64,000 bases of DNA from Symsagittifera roscoffensis (GCF_963678635.1 NC_087070.1:14945840-15009839), one strand, 5' to 3'. Shown: positions 43,300 through 57,003, numbered from the stretch's first letter. The notes: a model not told the origin generated them from the sequence alone. Translations and numbers: made by a program.

Positions 43300-46200
43300 A
43301 AACGTTGCGTACGAAAATAATTTAAAAAAAAAGAGCACAAAAACAGGGAAACTCATAAGGAGCGTTTCATGCAGCAATGCAGAGGCAATTCGATTCGAAT
43401 TGTGGAAACACTAGAGGAAGAATTGGCCAGAAAACTCCTCGTCTCAAAAAAAGAGAAACTTGAATTGATAAGACACCTGACGTTTGAAACTTGATTTGAT
43501 AAGACACCTGACATTTGAAACTTTACCCGCTGAAGATGTGCAGAAGAACATAACTGATTGAAATATAATCTGGGGAAAACGTTTCAACACTGCAGAAAAA
43601 AGAAAGTTTGCTTATCAAAAAAGAAAGCTATGATTCAATTACGGCAGGGGCAGCGGCACCGATGAATAAAAAGCAAAAACCAATGATGAGAGTCAGGATT
43701 TCAAATTAGAACAATTGACATTCGTTCAGAGTAAATACTGTAAAAAAGATCGAACAAAAGGTCAATACGTAAGCCGTGCAATAGACATGGCCGAATAGTT
43801 TCAAATTGCCAGTTGAAGATTTGTCATAAGTAAAACCTGCAAACTCTTGTGATAAACCGGACCATTTTGCAAAGATGTCTAAAAGCAGAGGATAAAAACA
43901 ACCCAGTAGATGACTTCGATTCTTGTAGAGAGTTGGAATTTAAGTTGATCAAAACCGGAATTGCCACAGCAGATCAGCTTGAACAAAATGTTCAATCCAA
44001 GTTTGGCAACAAAAAAAACCACGAAACCAAACGAAGGGCAAAATATTGATGAGAAAAACAAACTAATGAAAAACTTATACTCAAACAAAATGAAATCAAG
44101 AAACACATTTTTGAGAAATGGTCAATCATTTTTTTCTACGAACTGGACATGGGAACTCTGGCTGAATCTACCGGCATATTTCGTAGACTGTAATAAACAC
44201 GCATTTCTGATAAGAGGGGAGCTGAAGAACGATATCAGATTAGTCAAATGGGAAGTAAAAGGAGCAAAATTTCTGATAGAGACACGCCGCCAATTTTTTT
44301 TTGTGAAATTGATTCTACAGGTTCAAGTGGGAATTACTACAATACACAGATCGGCACCGAAATAGTTGTCCAGACTTGACGTGCTACTGTGCGAGCAGTC
44401 AGACGGTTGAAAAAAAAACTATTCTACTAAATATAAACAGCGAATCAAAGAATCATGTTTCAAGCGGAAATCTCAAAAACTTTTTTTCTTAATATAATTA
44501 AAAGGTAGGACTTTTGCTATCGATATCCGATAACGTTCGGTCACTAAAAAATTGTTGACAGAGGGTCACAACCAAACAAATTGTATAAATCCACAAGCGC
44601 CAAATGTGATAACATTTAAGACGATTCAAAAAAATAGAAATGAACGCTTAATCTGTTATCAAACATCTTTTTAAAACAAATAACGAATGCCTAACATTGA
44701 TGACCTGTCAGAAAAGGTGAGTCGAACAGTCAATGGATGAAATTAGAACACATTGTTTTCTAAAGTACTGGATATAAACAATTAAAAACCAGCTGAAATA
44801 AGCTAATCAGGATATTATACAAACGATTTTATGGGCTATTATGGGACATGCCCGCCGTGTTTTTTAATGAGGTATAATCCCAACTATTACAAAAAGCAAT
44901 CAATTCTCAAACTGAATCAGCCAAAATCATTGAAACAGTTAAAATTAATTTTCGGTAGCGGTAATCGTTCAGCAAAAAAAAACTGGTTCTTTAGCAAAAA
45001 AAAACTGGTTCTTTGAGGCTGGTTCTTTAGAAAAGTTACTGTCACTATTGAAGGAATGCAATCGAAGAGGACAAAAAAGCATGAGACTAGCAGTGAGAAA
45101 AATTTGTTGAGCTGAAGAGCTTGAAAGTTTAAAAAAGCTTGAAAGTATCGAAGTGCGATGGAATAAATTTCAAAAGTAAGATATACGACTCCGATATGGA
45201 TACCATTTTAAATCATGACGCTAGCCGCATTGGGTTAGTAACCACATTGGAACTAAGAACAGAAAAGAAAGAACAAGTACCGTTCGTTTGCGCAATAAAC
45301 TAACCAGATGTCCGAGAAAGAAAATACTCTGCTGCATTGCTGTCATTTTCGCGGTATAAAGATATAAAGATTATCTGTTAGAAAAAAAAATGTCATGGCT
45401 ACAGACCATAAAGCTCGTACGCCGGCATTAGATGGCAGTAGATCAAAGAAAACGTTTAAATCCAGGTTAACCGGGTGGCTGCATCGATTGATAGTTTGTC
45501 AATTATAGTAGTTCACATTCCAGGCAAGGACTTGAGTGTAGTCGACTATCCCGAGAACCAAACGAGGACCTAAAATAGAGCAGATTAAGAAGCAACAAAG
45601 AAAAACAAGAGGCTGCATCGCAGAAACAAGTCGAAAATGAGTTAGAGGAAACAATTTTTTTTCAATCTCCTCCGGAACATTTCAGAACAAAATCAATCCA
45701 ACGGGTAAATTAGTCACTACTTTAAAATAATCACCATCACAAAAACCAGCTAGTATCGTTCTGCCATTTTTATGGGGATTCTGAATCGCCATTAGATTCA
45801 AAACAGAGCTCAAACAAAAAATCAGTGATCGAACCAAAAAATAGAGGAAGAAATCGAGAAAGCAGAATTGGCGACACAACTGTAATCACAGCAACAAACT
45901 CTGGAAAAGATATTGCTAGCAATCACTTTCAAAACAGTTCGTTAGCTGTCATGTTGAGAGATGCGGAAGTAAGACGGGAACTGAGTTAAACTGTAAAAAG
46001 AGCAAAACCCTAAGAAAAGAGCAAAAAAGAGCGATCGGCCCTAAGACTCAAAAACAACTGCTAATGAAAAATTGATGAAGAAACGCACTGTGCAGGATGC
46101 CAGCAAAAAGTCGCAAAGGCAGCAGTTTCGGAGTTAGAAGAGAAAAATTACGAAGAAAAAACATCAGTCAACATGCCCCAGCGCAATGAAGACAAGAAGA

Positions 46201-46480
46201 AAGCAGAAAAAGCAAAACTCAAGAATATAGAACGACATACAAAAACAAAAGACATAATCAATTCATTCCAAAATCAAGGCATGTCATCAAAGGAGTGGGA
46301 CAATCTGGTAGAGCAGACTTTGACAAGAGGGATTTAGAAGACAGCGGACGAATTACTATTGCGAATGTAATCCACGAAGAAAGCAGATTCGAGTTTCCAG
46401 GCTGAACCAGGATTTTCAGTCGAATCAAACCAGGGTGAATTAACCGTGCAAGGAGTAACAGATCGAAGAAGAACAAATAA
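43300..46480 (+). pseudogene. Ty3/gypsy-type retrotransposon relic (protease, reverse transcriptase, RNase H)
   Basis: A purine-rich, stop-riddled stretch retains pol order on the plus strand. Near 44230-44300, EVKGAKFLIETRR resembles the retropepsin active site with D-T-G replaced by E-T-R. At 44580-44720, ERLICYQTSF then RMPNIDDLSEKVS matches the reverse transcriptase block before the fingers. At 45215-45560, DASRIGL, then RERKYSA, then TDHKARTPAL and RLTGWLHRL, then IPGKDLSVVDY follow the RNase H of Ty3/gypsy elements. Stops and frameshifts lie between the motifs. The polymerase YxDD box was not found. A possible integrase zinc remnant, HCAGCQQK, lies near 46085. Gag and long terminal repeats could not be identified, so the outer limits are approximate. 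Confidence 0.75.
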
Positions 46481-46734
46481 TCGTCTAGATTTTGGGATCC
46501 AGTGAGGCACTAGGCACTAAGTGAAGGAAATAACAGTGGACAATGACAGTGGGCAGTTTGAAAAAAAAGCGCTAATAGTACACCGATTAAAATGGCCTTT
46601 AAAAAACTTTGAAAAATAGCAGACTTGATAGACCATTGAGACGAGACTCTTGTTATTAGAAAGACACTTATTTTGTCCAAAATTGAATACAACTTGTTGC
46701 ACCTCACAGCTCCTTGAAATCCGAGCTGGATTTT

Positions 46735-46840
46735 TGCGCGTCCTGACAATTCGGCCAAAGACAATTCAGCCGATTTGAAATTCAGACAATTCAGCCAAAA
46801 GTATGCAGACAATTCAGCCAGAGACAATTCAGCCAATAAT
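46735..46840. repeat. Short tandem repeat of AGACAATTCAGCC
   Basis: Five spaced copies of GACAATTC(A/G)GCC within about 100 bases. They explain the repetitive minus-strand frame here (AELSLAELS). A lone relative, GAGACAATTCAG, is at 50921. Confidence 0.8.
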
Positions 46841-46841
46841 A

Positions 46842-46911
46842 GTGACCGCCGCAGTCGCGCCAACGTGTTGCGAGCTTGCCTACAGAGAGTAGGACTCTAT
46901 ATGAAATTTAG
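46842..46911. repeat. 70-bp dispersed repeat shared with 11453-11522
   Basis: GTGACCGCCGCAGTCG, then CCAACGTGTTGC, GAGCTTGCC and GTAGGACT match the copy at 11453. Here it directly follows the AGACAATTCAGCC array. Confidence 0.75.
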
Positions 46912-48179
46912 ATTTTTGATCTAAAAGATTTTTGATTCGGATTTTTGATCTAAAAGTAGAATAATACAGGAGCGATTAGAATTAATTTACCTAAATAAAA
47001 TTGCAGCTGTAACCGAATACTGAAGTTCTTATTGGTAGTTAATAAAAATTTTCTCATTAAATGTGATAGAATTAATTTTTCTCCTCGATCGGGGAATATG
47101 GTACCGCGCAGGCAATACCTTAATTTGTTTTTATATAATGTAAATACACTATTGTATTTAAATTTCTTTTTTTTTTCATTATACCAAGATCAAATACACG
47201 GTTTTTTTTAATAGCACAACTGAGCGACTCAGAGTTTCAGATCTAGAGCTAGGACTCAGATAATAACTATGTTCGAAAAGTATAGTTCAACGACGTAAAT
47301 TTACATTTGAACCTTACATTGTTTTATACTCAAGTACGAGGTCCCTTAGAGTGCCACTTTGGGTAAAAAAGCTCAAATGTCGTTCCTGAAAGAATATTGT
47401 GAGACTCAAGAAATGATTATTTTAATCGACTTAAAATAACAATTCTAAATAACATTTTTTTAAAAAGCTGACATGAGTTATTATCTAAAAAAATATATTT
47501 CAATCAATTTGTCTTAAATCTACTCGACCAGACGATTCCATTCACGTCTTCTCCGTAACGCCTCTGTTCATTGCAACTGATTTCAGAAGTCAGTCTGGGT
47601 TTTGATCATTTAGAAAAATATGTTTCAGAAGAAGAGAGCGTTTTTTTATTTAATGGACACAGGCAGTGCTATTTATAGTGCAAATTTGAAAGCAAACCTT
47701 TTTTCGAACTTCCAACGAAGAACAGGCAATTGAGACTTAAGAAAAAGATGGAAAAATTAGCCGCTCAAAAACAAGAATCACCAATTACAAAAAACTATTG
47801 GCACAAGCTGATTGTTTAAACATCCGTTGTAAAGCTAATGCAATCTCATTTTGCAGGAAAACTCTTGTGTTGAATATACTTCAAGATTCACCGACAGTTT
47901 CTACAAAAAAAATACTGCAAATACCTCTATACAGAAAGAGACTATATTTATTTCAAATTGTTAAGACGAAATATTTGCTCTTGAATTGATTTTTGTAGTT
48001 TCAATTTGATATATAACCGATTTTAACAATTTTTGTTACCATGGCTATGAACTGAACGTTAATAATTTCTTTCGCTTGCGACCATTTGTGGATTTGGAAT
48101 TTGGGGATTAAAATAAAAAGTTTTCACCAATTTGACTTATTTGCGATAATTAGAGCGCAATTATTGTCCCGATTTTCGA
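46912..48179. other. AT-rich DNA without recognised genes
   Basis: A duplicated GATTTTTGATCTAAAAG lies at 46911-46949. No coding evidence otherwise. Confidence 0.4.
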
Positions 48180-48720
48180 TCCGAAAGTAACGGAATATTT
48201 GTGCTCGGGGTGGTTTTTTTCTTCAGACAAATTTCGACGTTCTTACCTAACCATTTTTGACGGAGTTTTCTTATACCATTCAAAAGGTATTGTTGTCCTG
48301 AGCTTAAATTTGAAAAATTATTTCACCTGTGATTATTTTTTGTGAAGTTATATGGGTTCAAAGATTGGCATTTTGGCCAATTTGGGACAATTAACGCGCA
48401 ATATATTTCGCGCTATTAACGCGTAAGCGTAAATTTAATCAGTCTTAGAAACGTTCCAAATTGGCTGAAGGAAGCTTTTTTGCCATAATTGATTTGTTAC
48501 TAGAAGCAAAACTTTTTACTTTGTACTTTCTATGGCGCGTGGCGGGATGATTTTCACAAAAAATCGGAAACTTTTTTTTCTACTTTTTTTTCTTACATTT
48601 TATTTGTTTTTATGTATCACTGCTTCATAGACCTTAAAAGGCACTCGGAACATTCAGAGCTTTGCCCTGATACGAGCAGTCTTGTTTATCAATTTTCTAT
48701 TCGTGCGTTTGCTTCTGCAA
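48180..48720 (+). repeat. Repeat family F1, copy without insert
   Basis: Collinear with 30-107 plus 441-790. At the position corresponding to the hAT insertion this copy reads AGTTATATGGGTTCAAAG without interruption. Confidence 0.75.
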
Positions 48721-48984
48721 TACAAATTCAACTGCAGCATTTTCGTTGTTTTCAATAATATTTTGCTAATTGCGAAATTTATCATTTTGAACCTGGAATT
48801 GTATATGGGGGATTCGAAAACCTAAAAGACGAAAATTTAAACATTTCGTTTTTTGATGATTTCTGCTTTTTGAACAGATATTTTTGAAAAACAATTGAAA
48901 TATTCAAGCTTTGATTTAACACGAGCAAATCTCTTTCAAATATGTTCTGAAAATGTAGTTTAGCATTTAAGAAATTGATCTGAT

Positions 48985-49825
48985 GTTCGCTAAAATATTA
49001 TTTTATTTTGCCATCAAAGCTTTGGTAAAAGTTTTTGAAATCTTTGATTATGGAAAAAATCATTTGTATACAGGCTCAAATTATATTGGAATGGAGTCAA
49101 AAAATTATTTCAGTTTTTTTACCCAAGAAAAAGTTTTTTGCCACAAAGTTTTTGGCGAGAATTTTTGAAATCTTTGACTGTTGAATGAATCATTTGTATA
49201 ATAATTTGAAATTATATTGAAATGAGTCAAAAAGAAAAGTTTTTAGTCTATTTAACCTAAAAATGATGTTTTTGCCACCAATTTTTATTAATAGTTTTTG
49301 AAATATTCGATTGTGGTATGAATCATTTGTAAACAGAGTGGAAGCATAGGTCTAAAACGCTTCAATTTCATTGGCATGGGGTTAAAAGTTTCAGTCTTTT
49401 TACCAAAGAATGACTTTTTTGCCACCACACTTTTAGTAAGATTTTTTGAAATCTTTGACTGTGGAACGAATAATTTGTATAAAGTTTCAGAGCCTGGCTC
49501 TAAAAGGCTTTAATTTCAATGGAATGGCGTCAAAAAGTAATTCAGTCTTTTTACCAAAAAATGATTTTTTTGCCACCAATTTTTGAAGAGTTTTTTAAAT
49601 GTTTAATTGTGGAAGAGTCGAGGCATGGGTCTAAAAATTTTAAATTATACTGGAATGTGGTCAAAAATAAAAAAACTTTTTTCTGTTTACAAAAAATCAT
49701 GCCATAGATTTTCAGTAAGTGTTTTTTTTGAAATCTTTGTTTGTGGAATGAATCATTTGCATACAGGGTCGAACCATGGATTTAACAGGTTCAAACTATA
49801 TTGGAATGGGGTCAAAATACGTAGA
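48985..49825 (+). repeat. Tandem array of a 130-150 bp unit, about six copies
   Basis: The anchor TTTTTGAAATCTTTGA(T/C)TGTGG(A)ATGAATCATTTGTAT-type text recurs near 49032, 49162, 49295, 49443, 49592 and 49725. Each is followed by AATTATATTGGAATGG, then GTCAAAAA, CAGTCTTTTTACC and TTTTTTGCCACCA. Units differ by many substitutions, so this is an old satellite-like array. Frames read through it are not conserved between units. Confidence 0.88.
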
Positions 49826-51273
49826 ATTTTTTGTACTCTGTGTTCTATGTGAGCTTGTTTTACTATTGTGCTTAATTATATTCAACTAATTTTACAAATT
49901 TTTCTATATGTTTTTTTAAAATTAATTGTACTTATTTTACTTTGCTTATTTTTATTTTAATAGTTTGACTAGAAAAAAAATAGCAGGCTCTGTTTTACTA
50001 ATAGAAAAATAGAAACTAACAAAACAAAATAAATAAATACAACAAATTGGCGAAAAATTATTTAAAATCTTTGAATAAAAACTAGTAATTTAGGAAAGAA
50101 AAATTAGTTAAAACAAAAACTCTGTAGTACACAAAATTTCTGTTGCCCCTCTCAGATTTAATTTGAATCTTTAGATATTTCATAATTATTCAATTAGCTT
50201 ACTTTGTCTTTCGAATTTTTTTCAAAAATTCTCAGAAAAAAAAATTCTTTTCTTTTTCTTTCAAATTTTACATTTAACTAAACCTCCATCAGAAATTTGG
50301 TTTAAATGGAGATTCATTTTGGAGAGTTGTGTGTCTTAAGAAAAATCAAAGGATTGCCTTGAAGAACGTAAGATGTGATTTCTCACGGTATGAATACACG
50401 CTTGAATACAATGCCATACAAGTACCATTGAAAACATAGTGCATATTATTCATTTTTCCTAGACAAGTGAAGTCGATTTTGCATATTTTACTACTGTTCC
50501 AAAAATTCTAATTCTTCTTTGGTCGCACCATGCACAAAAAATGTCACAAAATTGAAGAAAAAAAAACAGAAGATATTTTTTTCTTTCGTTTTTTTTTTAG
50601 AAATGTGCACAGGAACCGGCTACTCTACACTTGTTTCAATAAATTTTGGTTCTTACTTTGTTAAATTTGTCTTCTGAATTTCTAATTCTTTCTTCATCAG
50701 TAAAACGTCATCGGAATTAGTTTTCACTCCGACGAGGAAGCTACTGCTATCTGATTTTTTCACCCCTTTATAGGACGCAATTGATAAACGGAATAGAACC
50801 AAATTTGCCTAGATGTTCGTAATAATTACTATGTTGTTCAAATTCAAAGAGATAAGCTGTTGACAGATCCTGCGCTCACCAGAAAAAGACACAATGAAAC
50901 CTGCCAAACTGAGACAATTCAGTTGTTCTTACAAATGTTCTTAGAATTGATTTTCTTGTTTGACCAAATATGACGAATAAAAACATATACTATTTGTCAA
51001 TACTACATGTAAAACAGACTTATGCCACCAAAAAAGGAGACAATTTTTTTCCTTTTTTTCAGGCCGACCGATTTGATTTTTGATACCTTTTTATAAATGG
51101 CTGCCCGAAAAGCTTTCAAATAAGAAACAACGATTTTTGGATGCTTTTAGTTGAGGAATGACGAATTTGTAATTTTTGAAACACATTCAAAGTCTACTTT
51201 CAAATTTTAATGACAATTTTTAGATCTTCTTAACAATAACCACCTTTAACAAGAACCAATATATGTCTGCGTG

Positions 51274-51309
<36 letters not shown>

Positions 51310-53276
51310 GGGGGGGTCTGTTATTCATGCTGATTGGCTTGGTTTTCATGCTGACTTTTCATCAGGGTTTCTGGCAATTGATGAGAAATGAAAAAAGTAT
51401 GTAAGAACTGCAAAAACTTTTCCACGCAGTTCACCGAATACCTATTTTTTGGTGTTTTGGGTGTTTACTAACACAATATAAAAAGTTTCTTGCCTTAAGC
51501 GCTTTAAACTAAATCGGCGAATTATGAAAAATCAATGAATTAATTAAAAATTAATTAGCTGACGTAAAACAAATGGCCGCACATGTTTTCGAATTTAATC
51601 AAATCACTGCTTGCCTTATTTTTTCACTACGGATAGTAGCATTTTGGCCGTCTTTTGACATGACTTTTGTCTCCATAGATTCAGCTGTGTTTGCCTTTTC
51701 TCAACGTCAAAAACAAACTACGCAGTTTCATGAACAACAAAAAATTTGATAAACACTACTTGTAAAAGAAGGAAAAGTCATGTTTTTTTTGTTTTATTCA
51801 TTTTGATTACTTGATAAAGTAAGAATAAGTTTGTTTTTCTCTTTTATTCACCTCAATTTCTAGCACCATGCAGTTTTTCCCTTGTTATTCCGTGCAAAAT
51901 CTAAGGACAAAAGAGCCACATAAATAATCAAAAGCAGAAATAATTGGATTTCAGTTTGATTTGATTTCAATCCATCTAATGCTCCGTGTCAAATTTAGTT
52001 ATAATTTTTAAAAAATGAGCTAAGTAATTAAAAAGACTCTACCATTAAAGCGGAATTCAGCTATCAGGTACTGTGATTAAGCTCGTTAAAACTGGGATTA
52101 AATGAAATTTGAGCTACAAATAAAGCTCGGATTTATATCAATTGCTCCTCAACATAGTTTCATAGTGGTAGGCTATGACAGCATAATTGTGCTCGATGTA
52201 TTTTTTCTGTCGAGAAACTGTCAAAAAACAGCGTTTTTTTTACGGGATTTCTACTATTATTTGAAAAACTACTGAAGTTTTGAGCTCGAGTTTTACGGAT
52301 ATCTTTTTGGGCGATTTTTTTGTTATGGGGCTTTGCAAAGTGCCATTTTGCCAATCTGCAAAAATTAAGGCGCGAGAATTATGCTTTGTGTTTACTTTTT
52401 CGTATACTTTTTCTTGTATACTTTACGTATACTTTTCTTTTAAGAGGCAATTTTTATCGGCTCAAAAATTTCAAAATGAATTGAGACATGTTAGCTGTTT
52501 CAAATTTCAAAAATGACACAACAATCGTGCTCGGTGCAGTTTATAGACATAAACATTGGTTTTTTGAAATCTTCTTTTAATTTTTTTGAATTTTTTCAAT
52601 CGCAAGGATATGAAGATACTGAGCTCACCTTTAAAAAATCTTCGCCTTTTGATTTTTCAGTAAAACTGAGACAATTTGAAAGCTGCCAATCTGGATGATT
52701 AGTGATCTTTTTGGAAATTTTAAAGCGAGAGAAGCGAAATAAATCATTCTAAATCAAATGGAGGCAAATAAATGAATTTATTTGTAGCAAACAATTAATC
52801 TTTGTTAAAAAACTTTTTTCATTGAAGCGAACAATTTTTTGTCAAACAACTTTCGTTTTCTCCAGCAAAACTTTTCATCGACAGCCAGGGCAATTGAGCA
52901 ACTGAAAGAATCAGGATCTTGTTTCAATAGAAGCAGTAATACTTAAAAACTTTGTAAAAGACAACACTGACTTGCTCAAAATTATCATTTGCGTACAAAC
53001 AAAAAACTGTAGAGCAGATATTCGATTTTTAGTGTGCATGAAAAAATACTAGATATGCATATAGTAAATTCACCTGGTTGCTTAATCTAGGAAAAGCTTT
53101 TCTCAAGTACCTTTCGGTTGTTTGGTACAGTGCAGGCGTTTCGTGTACATATCTTCTTCAATTACAGGACGATGCAGAACTATTTTGTTTATTTGTGAGT
53201 TGTAAGCTGATTTTGCAACAAAAACGCTCCCGTTAATTTTTTTTGTTCCTTCAATTTCATGAATCGTTCTAACATA
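49826..53276. other. Long AT-rich stretch, no gene supported
   Basis: It contains the GT microsatellite at 51275-51317 and T- or A-runs. Short frames (52160-52698) are low-complexity and lack domain or splice evidence. Confidence 0.4.
51275..51317 (+). repeat. (GT)n microsatellite followed by a G run
   Basis: About 16 GT repeats ending in a run of about 10 G residues. Confidence 0.95.
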
Positions 53277-53358
53277 GTTACAGATTTGTCTTTGGAATCC
53301 GTGAACATATAGGCAGAAAACTGTGCGCCTATCCAGTGCACAGTTTGACCTCGTAATG
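53277..53358. mobile_element. F2 element, terminal fragment
   Basis: GGAATCCGTGAACATATAGG, TGTGCGCCTATCCAGTGCAC and AGTTTGACCTCGTAATG match the last 80 bases of 14731-15202. The remainder of the element is absent. Confidence 0.75.
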
Positions 53359-53553
53359 AAATATATCAGCATAATATTATAGCATAAGAAACTTCTGGCT
53401 TTTATCAATCTACGAATGAGTTTGAATTGCTACGTTGGAAGTATTCAACACTAAAACATGAACGCTAAAACTGTTGTGCGTGCAAAAAGTTGATAGAGTA
53501 GAAGCAAGAACTTACGTTATTACTTAGAGTTACCTTAATAACATAAGCTAAAA

Positions 53554-53940
53554 ATGGTTCTTTATTTCTTGTTCTGTCCAAAAGTCAATGTTTCAACATC
53601 TCTAGCTGAAACCATTTTGCTTCAATTTGGTTGGCTAGAATTAACCAATCAAATGTATGCACCATCTCAAAATGTTTCAATCGCCCTATTTTTTAAGTCA
53701 AACTATAAATACATACCAGAAAAAATACAGGAAAAAGAAAGACCAAAAAAAGCAGCCAATCAAAAAAGGACCACTTTCATGCCTGCTCAAAATTCGGTCG
53801 AGTTCAAACTCGGCTTAAATTATTGCAAATTTTCAATCGAACTAATCAGTGCAATCAGCGTTTTTGATCTGCATTTTTACAATTTACAGGAAACTATATT
53901 TATGAAAACAACAAAAAACAAAAACAATGTAAAAATTTAA
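53554..53940 (+). other. Unrecognised 128-codon open frame
   Basis: An ATG-started frame with mixed composition and a basic centre (EKIQEKERPKKAANQKR). It matches no family I know and has no promoter or splice context. It is one of the longer frames in non-repetitive sequence here, but its length is within chance for AT-rich DNA. Confidence 0.15.
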
Positions 53941-56900
53941 AATGATATAACAGGACCGGAAGTTTTTCTTCAATATTGTTATCATAAGTGCCAAAATACC
54001 GTTTTAATTTAATTAAAACTGGCGGAAAAAAGGCAACCATTTTAAATCAAAATTAACTGTGAAATCACCAAAACTTTCCGAGCGCATTGTTCTCAATATT
54101 TTAATATCAAAATTGTAGGTCTTGCTTAAAACTAGTAGGACAAAACTTCGAAGAGTTCGCAAACTGAATTAGATTTTTTTTCGTAAATTAGTTTTTAAAC
54201 CAATAAACCAAATTAGTTTACTGCACTAATCTTTTTCGCTACTGTTCAATTCCCGCGTCATAGAATGACTAAGCTTTTGAACTCAAATAAGTGTGCCCCG
54301 GAAAATCAAGTAAAAAACGAAGACGTTTTTTTCCACTCGCTATCGGATGATTAAAACAGAAAACATCCATGCCAAATATAAACTGATTGAAATCGTTTCA
54401 GCTACTTTTAAAATCTAGGTAGATAAAAAAGTGCAGGCTGGCTTAACAAAAACAATAACAGTTTCCATGTGCCTAGTTTTTTTTATAAAAAGCGCGCAAA
54501 AATAACTGCATGCGAGTAGAAAAGCTCAAAACCTTAGTTAAATTTTAACTGTTATAACTGCTCAATTACCAAAAGTGAGAGAAACAACTTGAAGTTTTTT
54601 TTTCTGGAAAAAGTTTTTCTTTCTCGAATAAAGTGACTGAGCTTTTTAATGGGGCGATTGGTTTTTATCCAGTCCAACTGCAAGATTTCAATTAAGCGTT
54701 TTGATGAAGTTTTTTAGGCATCAAAAATATCAATATTATGAGATCAAACTATTTGTTGGTTATTGTTTTATTTAACTTTTGGGGGCTTTTAAAAATTGCT
54801 AAGTTAGCCAAATTGGAATAAATAACGCTGGATAAGTTGGGATTTTATAACACGCGCAAGCAAATAATTGAATCAATCCAAAATGAATCGAGGCCAGCAT
54901 ATCGGTCTGTTATTACAATATAAGACGCTAAATACACACTTTTGAGTTCTATATACCAAGTGAGATTACAGGAAGGCATAACTGAAAAGTTAAAATCATT
55001 CATATTTTTCTGATTGAATTATCGATTTTTGTACAAAGTAAATTTTTATCTTTAATTTTAAGTGGCATTTGAAATTTTCAGGACTTTCTCTTGATATACT
55101 AGCATCCTTGTTTGTTTTATGCGTGAAAAATAACAAGCTAAATATTCAGCTTATCTCCGTGCCAATAATTATACGCTAATTTTTTGAAATTATGAGCAAA
55201 AGTTTTTTCTGGAAATGTCTTTACAGCCAACATTCAAAAATTGGAGGTTCGACTTTTCAAAAGACGCACTTTTTAAGGGAACACTTATACTTAAAAACCC
55301 GTGAAGTCCAAGAAAAACTTTTAATTATTTTTAAATTAGTGCCCTCGTTGTACGGTATAAATAACACTTCCGAATGCTGCATTTTGCTAACAATGCAACG
55401 ATTTTTTGATCAAGTTTTATTGCGGGTCATTTTTTGTGTTTTTTGAAAGGTTGCGATTTTTTCGGTAGTTGTTAGCCGTCTTTTTGTCTGTATAACAACA
55501 AATAGCCGGAAGTTGGTTATGTTGTTTCAATCAAGAGTCTTTCATTTCATGAGAGTGAAAACATTGTGACGGATAAAAAGACAATTCAGTTGTGATTTTA
55601 CATTACCTCAAGAGGCACATAAATCATAAATAGAAGGAAATCCAATAAGTGATTTCTTCCTGCTTTTCTGACATTATCAAGTAGCCATTTTGTTCTTCTT
55701 GTGTCGTTTTTCCTCATATTAAATCAATGATTGAACCAATTCAAAATTTCAATTTTAGTAGATGTCAATAGTCAATCAATTGGTATTCTCATCCATGGAA
55801 AACATTTTGTTCTGATGCTCTTACCTTTTCTTTCTTTCCACCTCCACCTTCCCCCCCCCCCCCCCCCCACCCTACCATGTTTCAAATTTTCTGCTTTCGT
55901 TGTTGTTTCACATGCTTTTATTGCTAAATGCGCAACTTTCACAGGTAAAATCTTGAGAAAAAATGTACCGCATTGGCAAAATTAAGATCATCTTAGATTT
56001 AAGATCATATTTAGATCTAAGATGATCAACTCATAAATGGTTATTAAAGAACCAGAATAATGATCCTGAAACTTATAGCACCATCAATTTTTTGAAGCAA
56101 GTACTAGACGAGTTATACCGAAGTGAAATCACAACATTCAGGGTACTGCCCTGATACAAACACTTTCGTCATTATTGGAGTTGATATTTTTTGAGTGCAT
56201 GTTGGAAGTGTTTTCATCCTATCATTCTGGAAGCGTATACATCGGGGTAAAATTTTGAATTTTTCCTTTAACTCCTATTGAAATAAAGCGTTTGTGTGCG
56301 TCCGTATTAATTGAATTTCGACTGATGTCATGTTGGAAGAAGTTCATAAAAATTCAGAACAATGTTTCTTACAAGGTCAGCTCTCCTTTTTGCTTTAAAA
56401 AATAGACCGTTTTTGTCTGTTCTTAATTTTGAGCGGCTATTTTTGCCTCTCTTTTCTTTAGCTTTAAACTCACACTTGAGTGAACTTCAACGTTCTCCAC
56501 AGTCAATTAGGGAGAACTCCACTGAGTGACAACTCAGCAATGCAAACTCAATAAATCTCAGCAACTCAATCAATCTGAAAGAATAACAAGACTGCTTGTA
56601 GGCTGAGCCTTCAATGTTCCGACCGCCTATTGAGGTCTTGAACCACATAAAAAATATAAATGTACAAAAAATAAAATATTTATTTTAGTTTGAGATTTTT
56701 TTGTGAAAATCATCCCCCATAGAACCATATAGAGTAGAAAATGATAAATTTTGCTCCTAGTAACAAATCAAATATTCCCTTGCCTTCGCTACGAAAGTTG
56801 GAACAATTATAAATAGCTACAGTGGTCTTGATCAGCTTCTGTTGTGAATTACGTCAAAAAAGCACAAGGAATAATCAAAATAATAAGAATTCAATTCTAC

Positions 56901-57003
56901 TGAATTCGGGGGATCAATTAATGCAACTTTGAAAAATACATCCCGTCTGTGGCCGAAAAACATGATTCGCAATCGAAGCTAAACGAGACCACTACCTTGC
57001 TTG
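53941..57003. other. AT-rich DNA with a hairpin and an inverted F1 fragment
   Basis: Includes an 18-base C run (about 55851-55868), a hairpin at 55986-56028, and, at 56690-56790, sequence matching the reverse complement of 48490-48570 in repeat family F1. No gene is seen. Confidence 0.45.
55986..56028. repeat. Hairpin-forming inverted repeat
   Basis: GATCATCTTAGAT pairs with ATCTAAGATGATC, a perfect 13-bp stem. The loop region itself contains TTTAAGATCATATTTAG. Confidence 0.85.

Noticed and set aside
46510-46863. Minus-strand frame with AELSLAELS repeats
   Set aside because: Produced by the AGACAATTCAGCC tandem repeat plus neighbouring low-complexity sequence.
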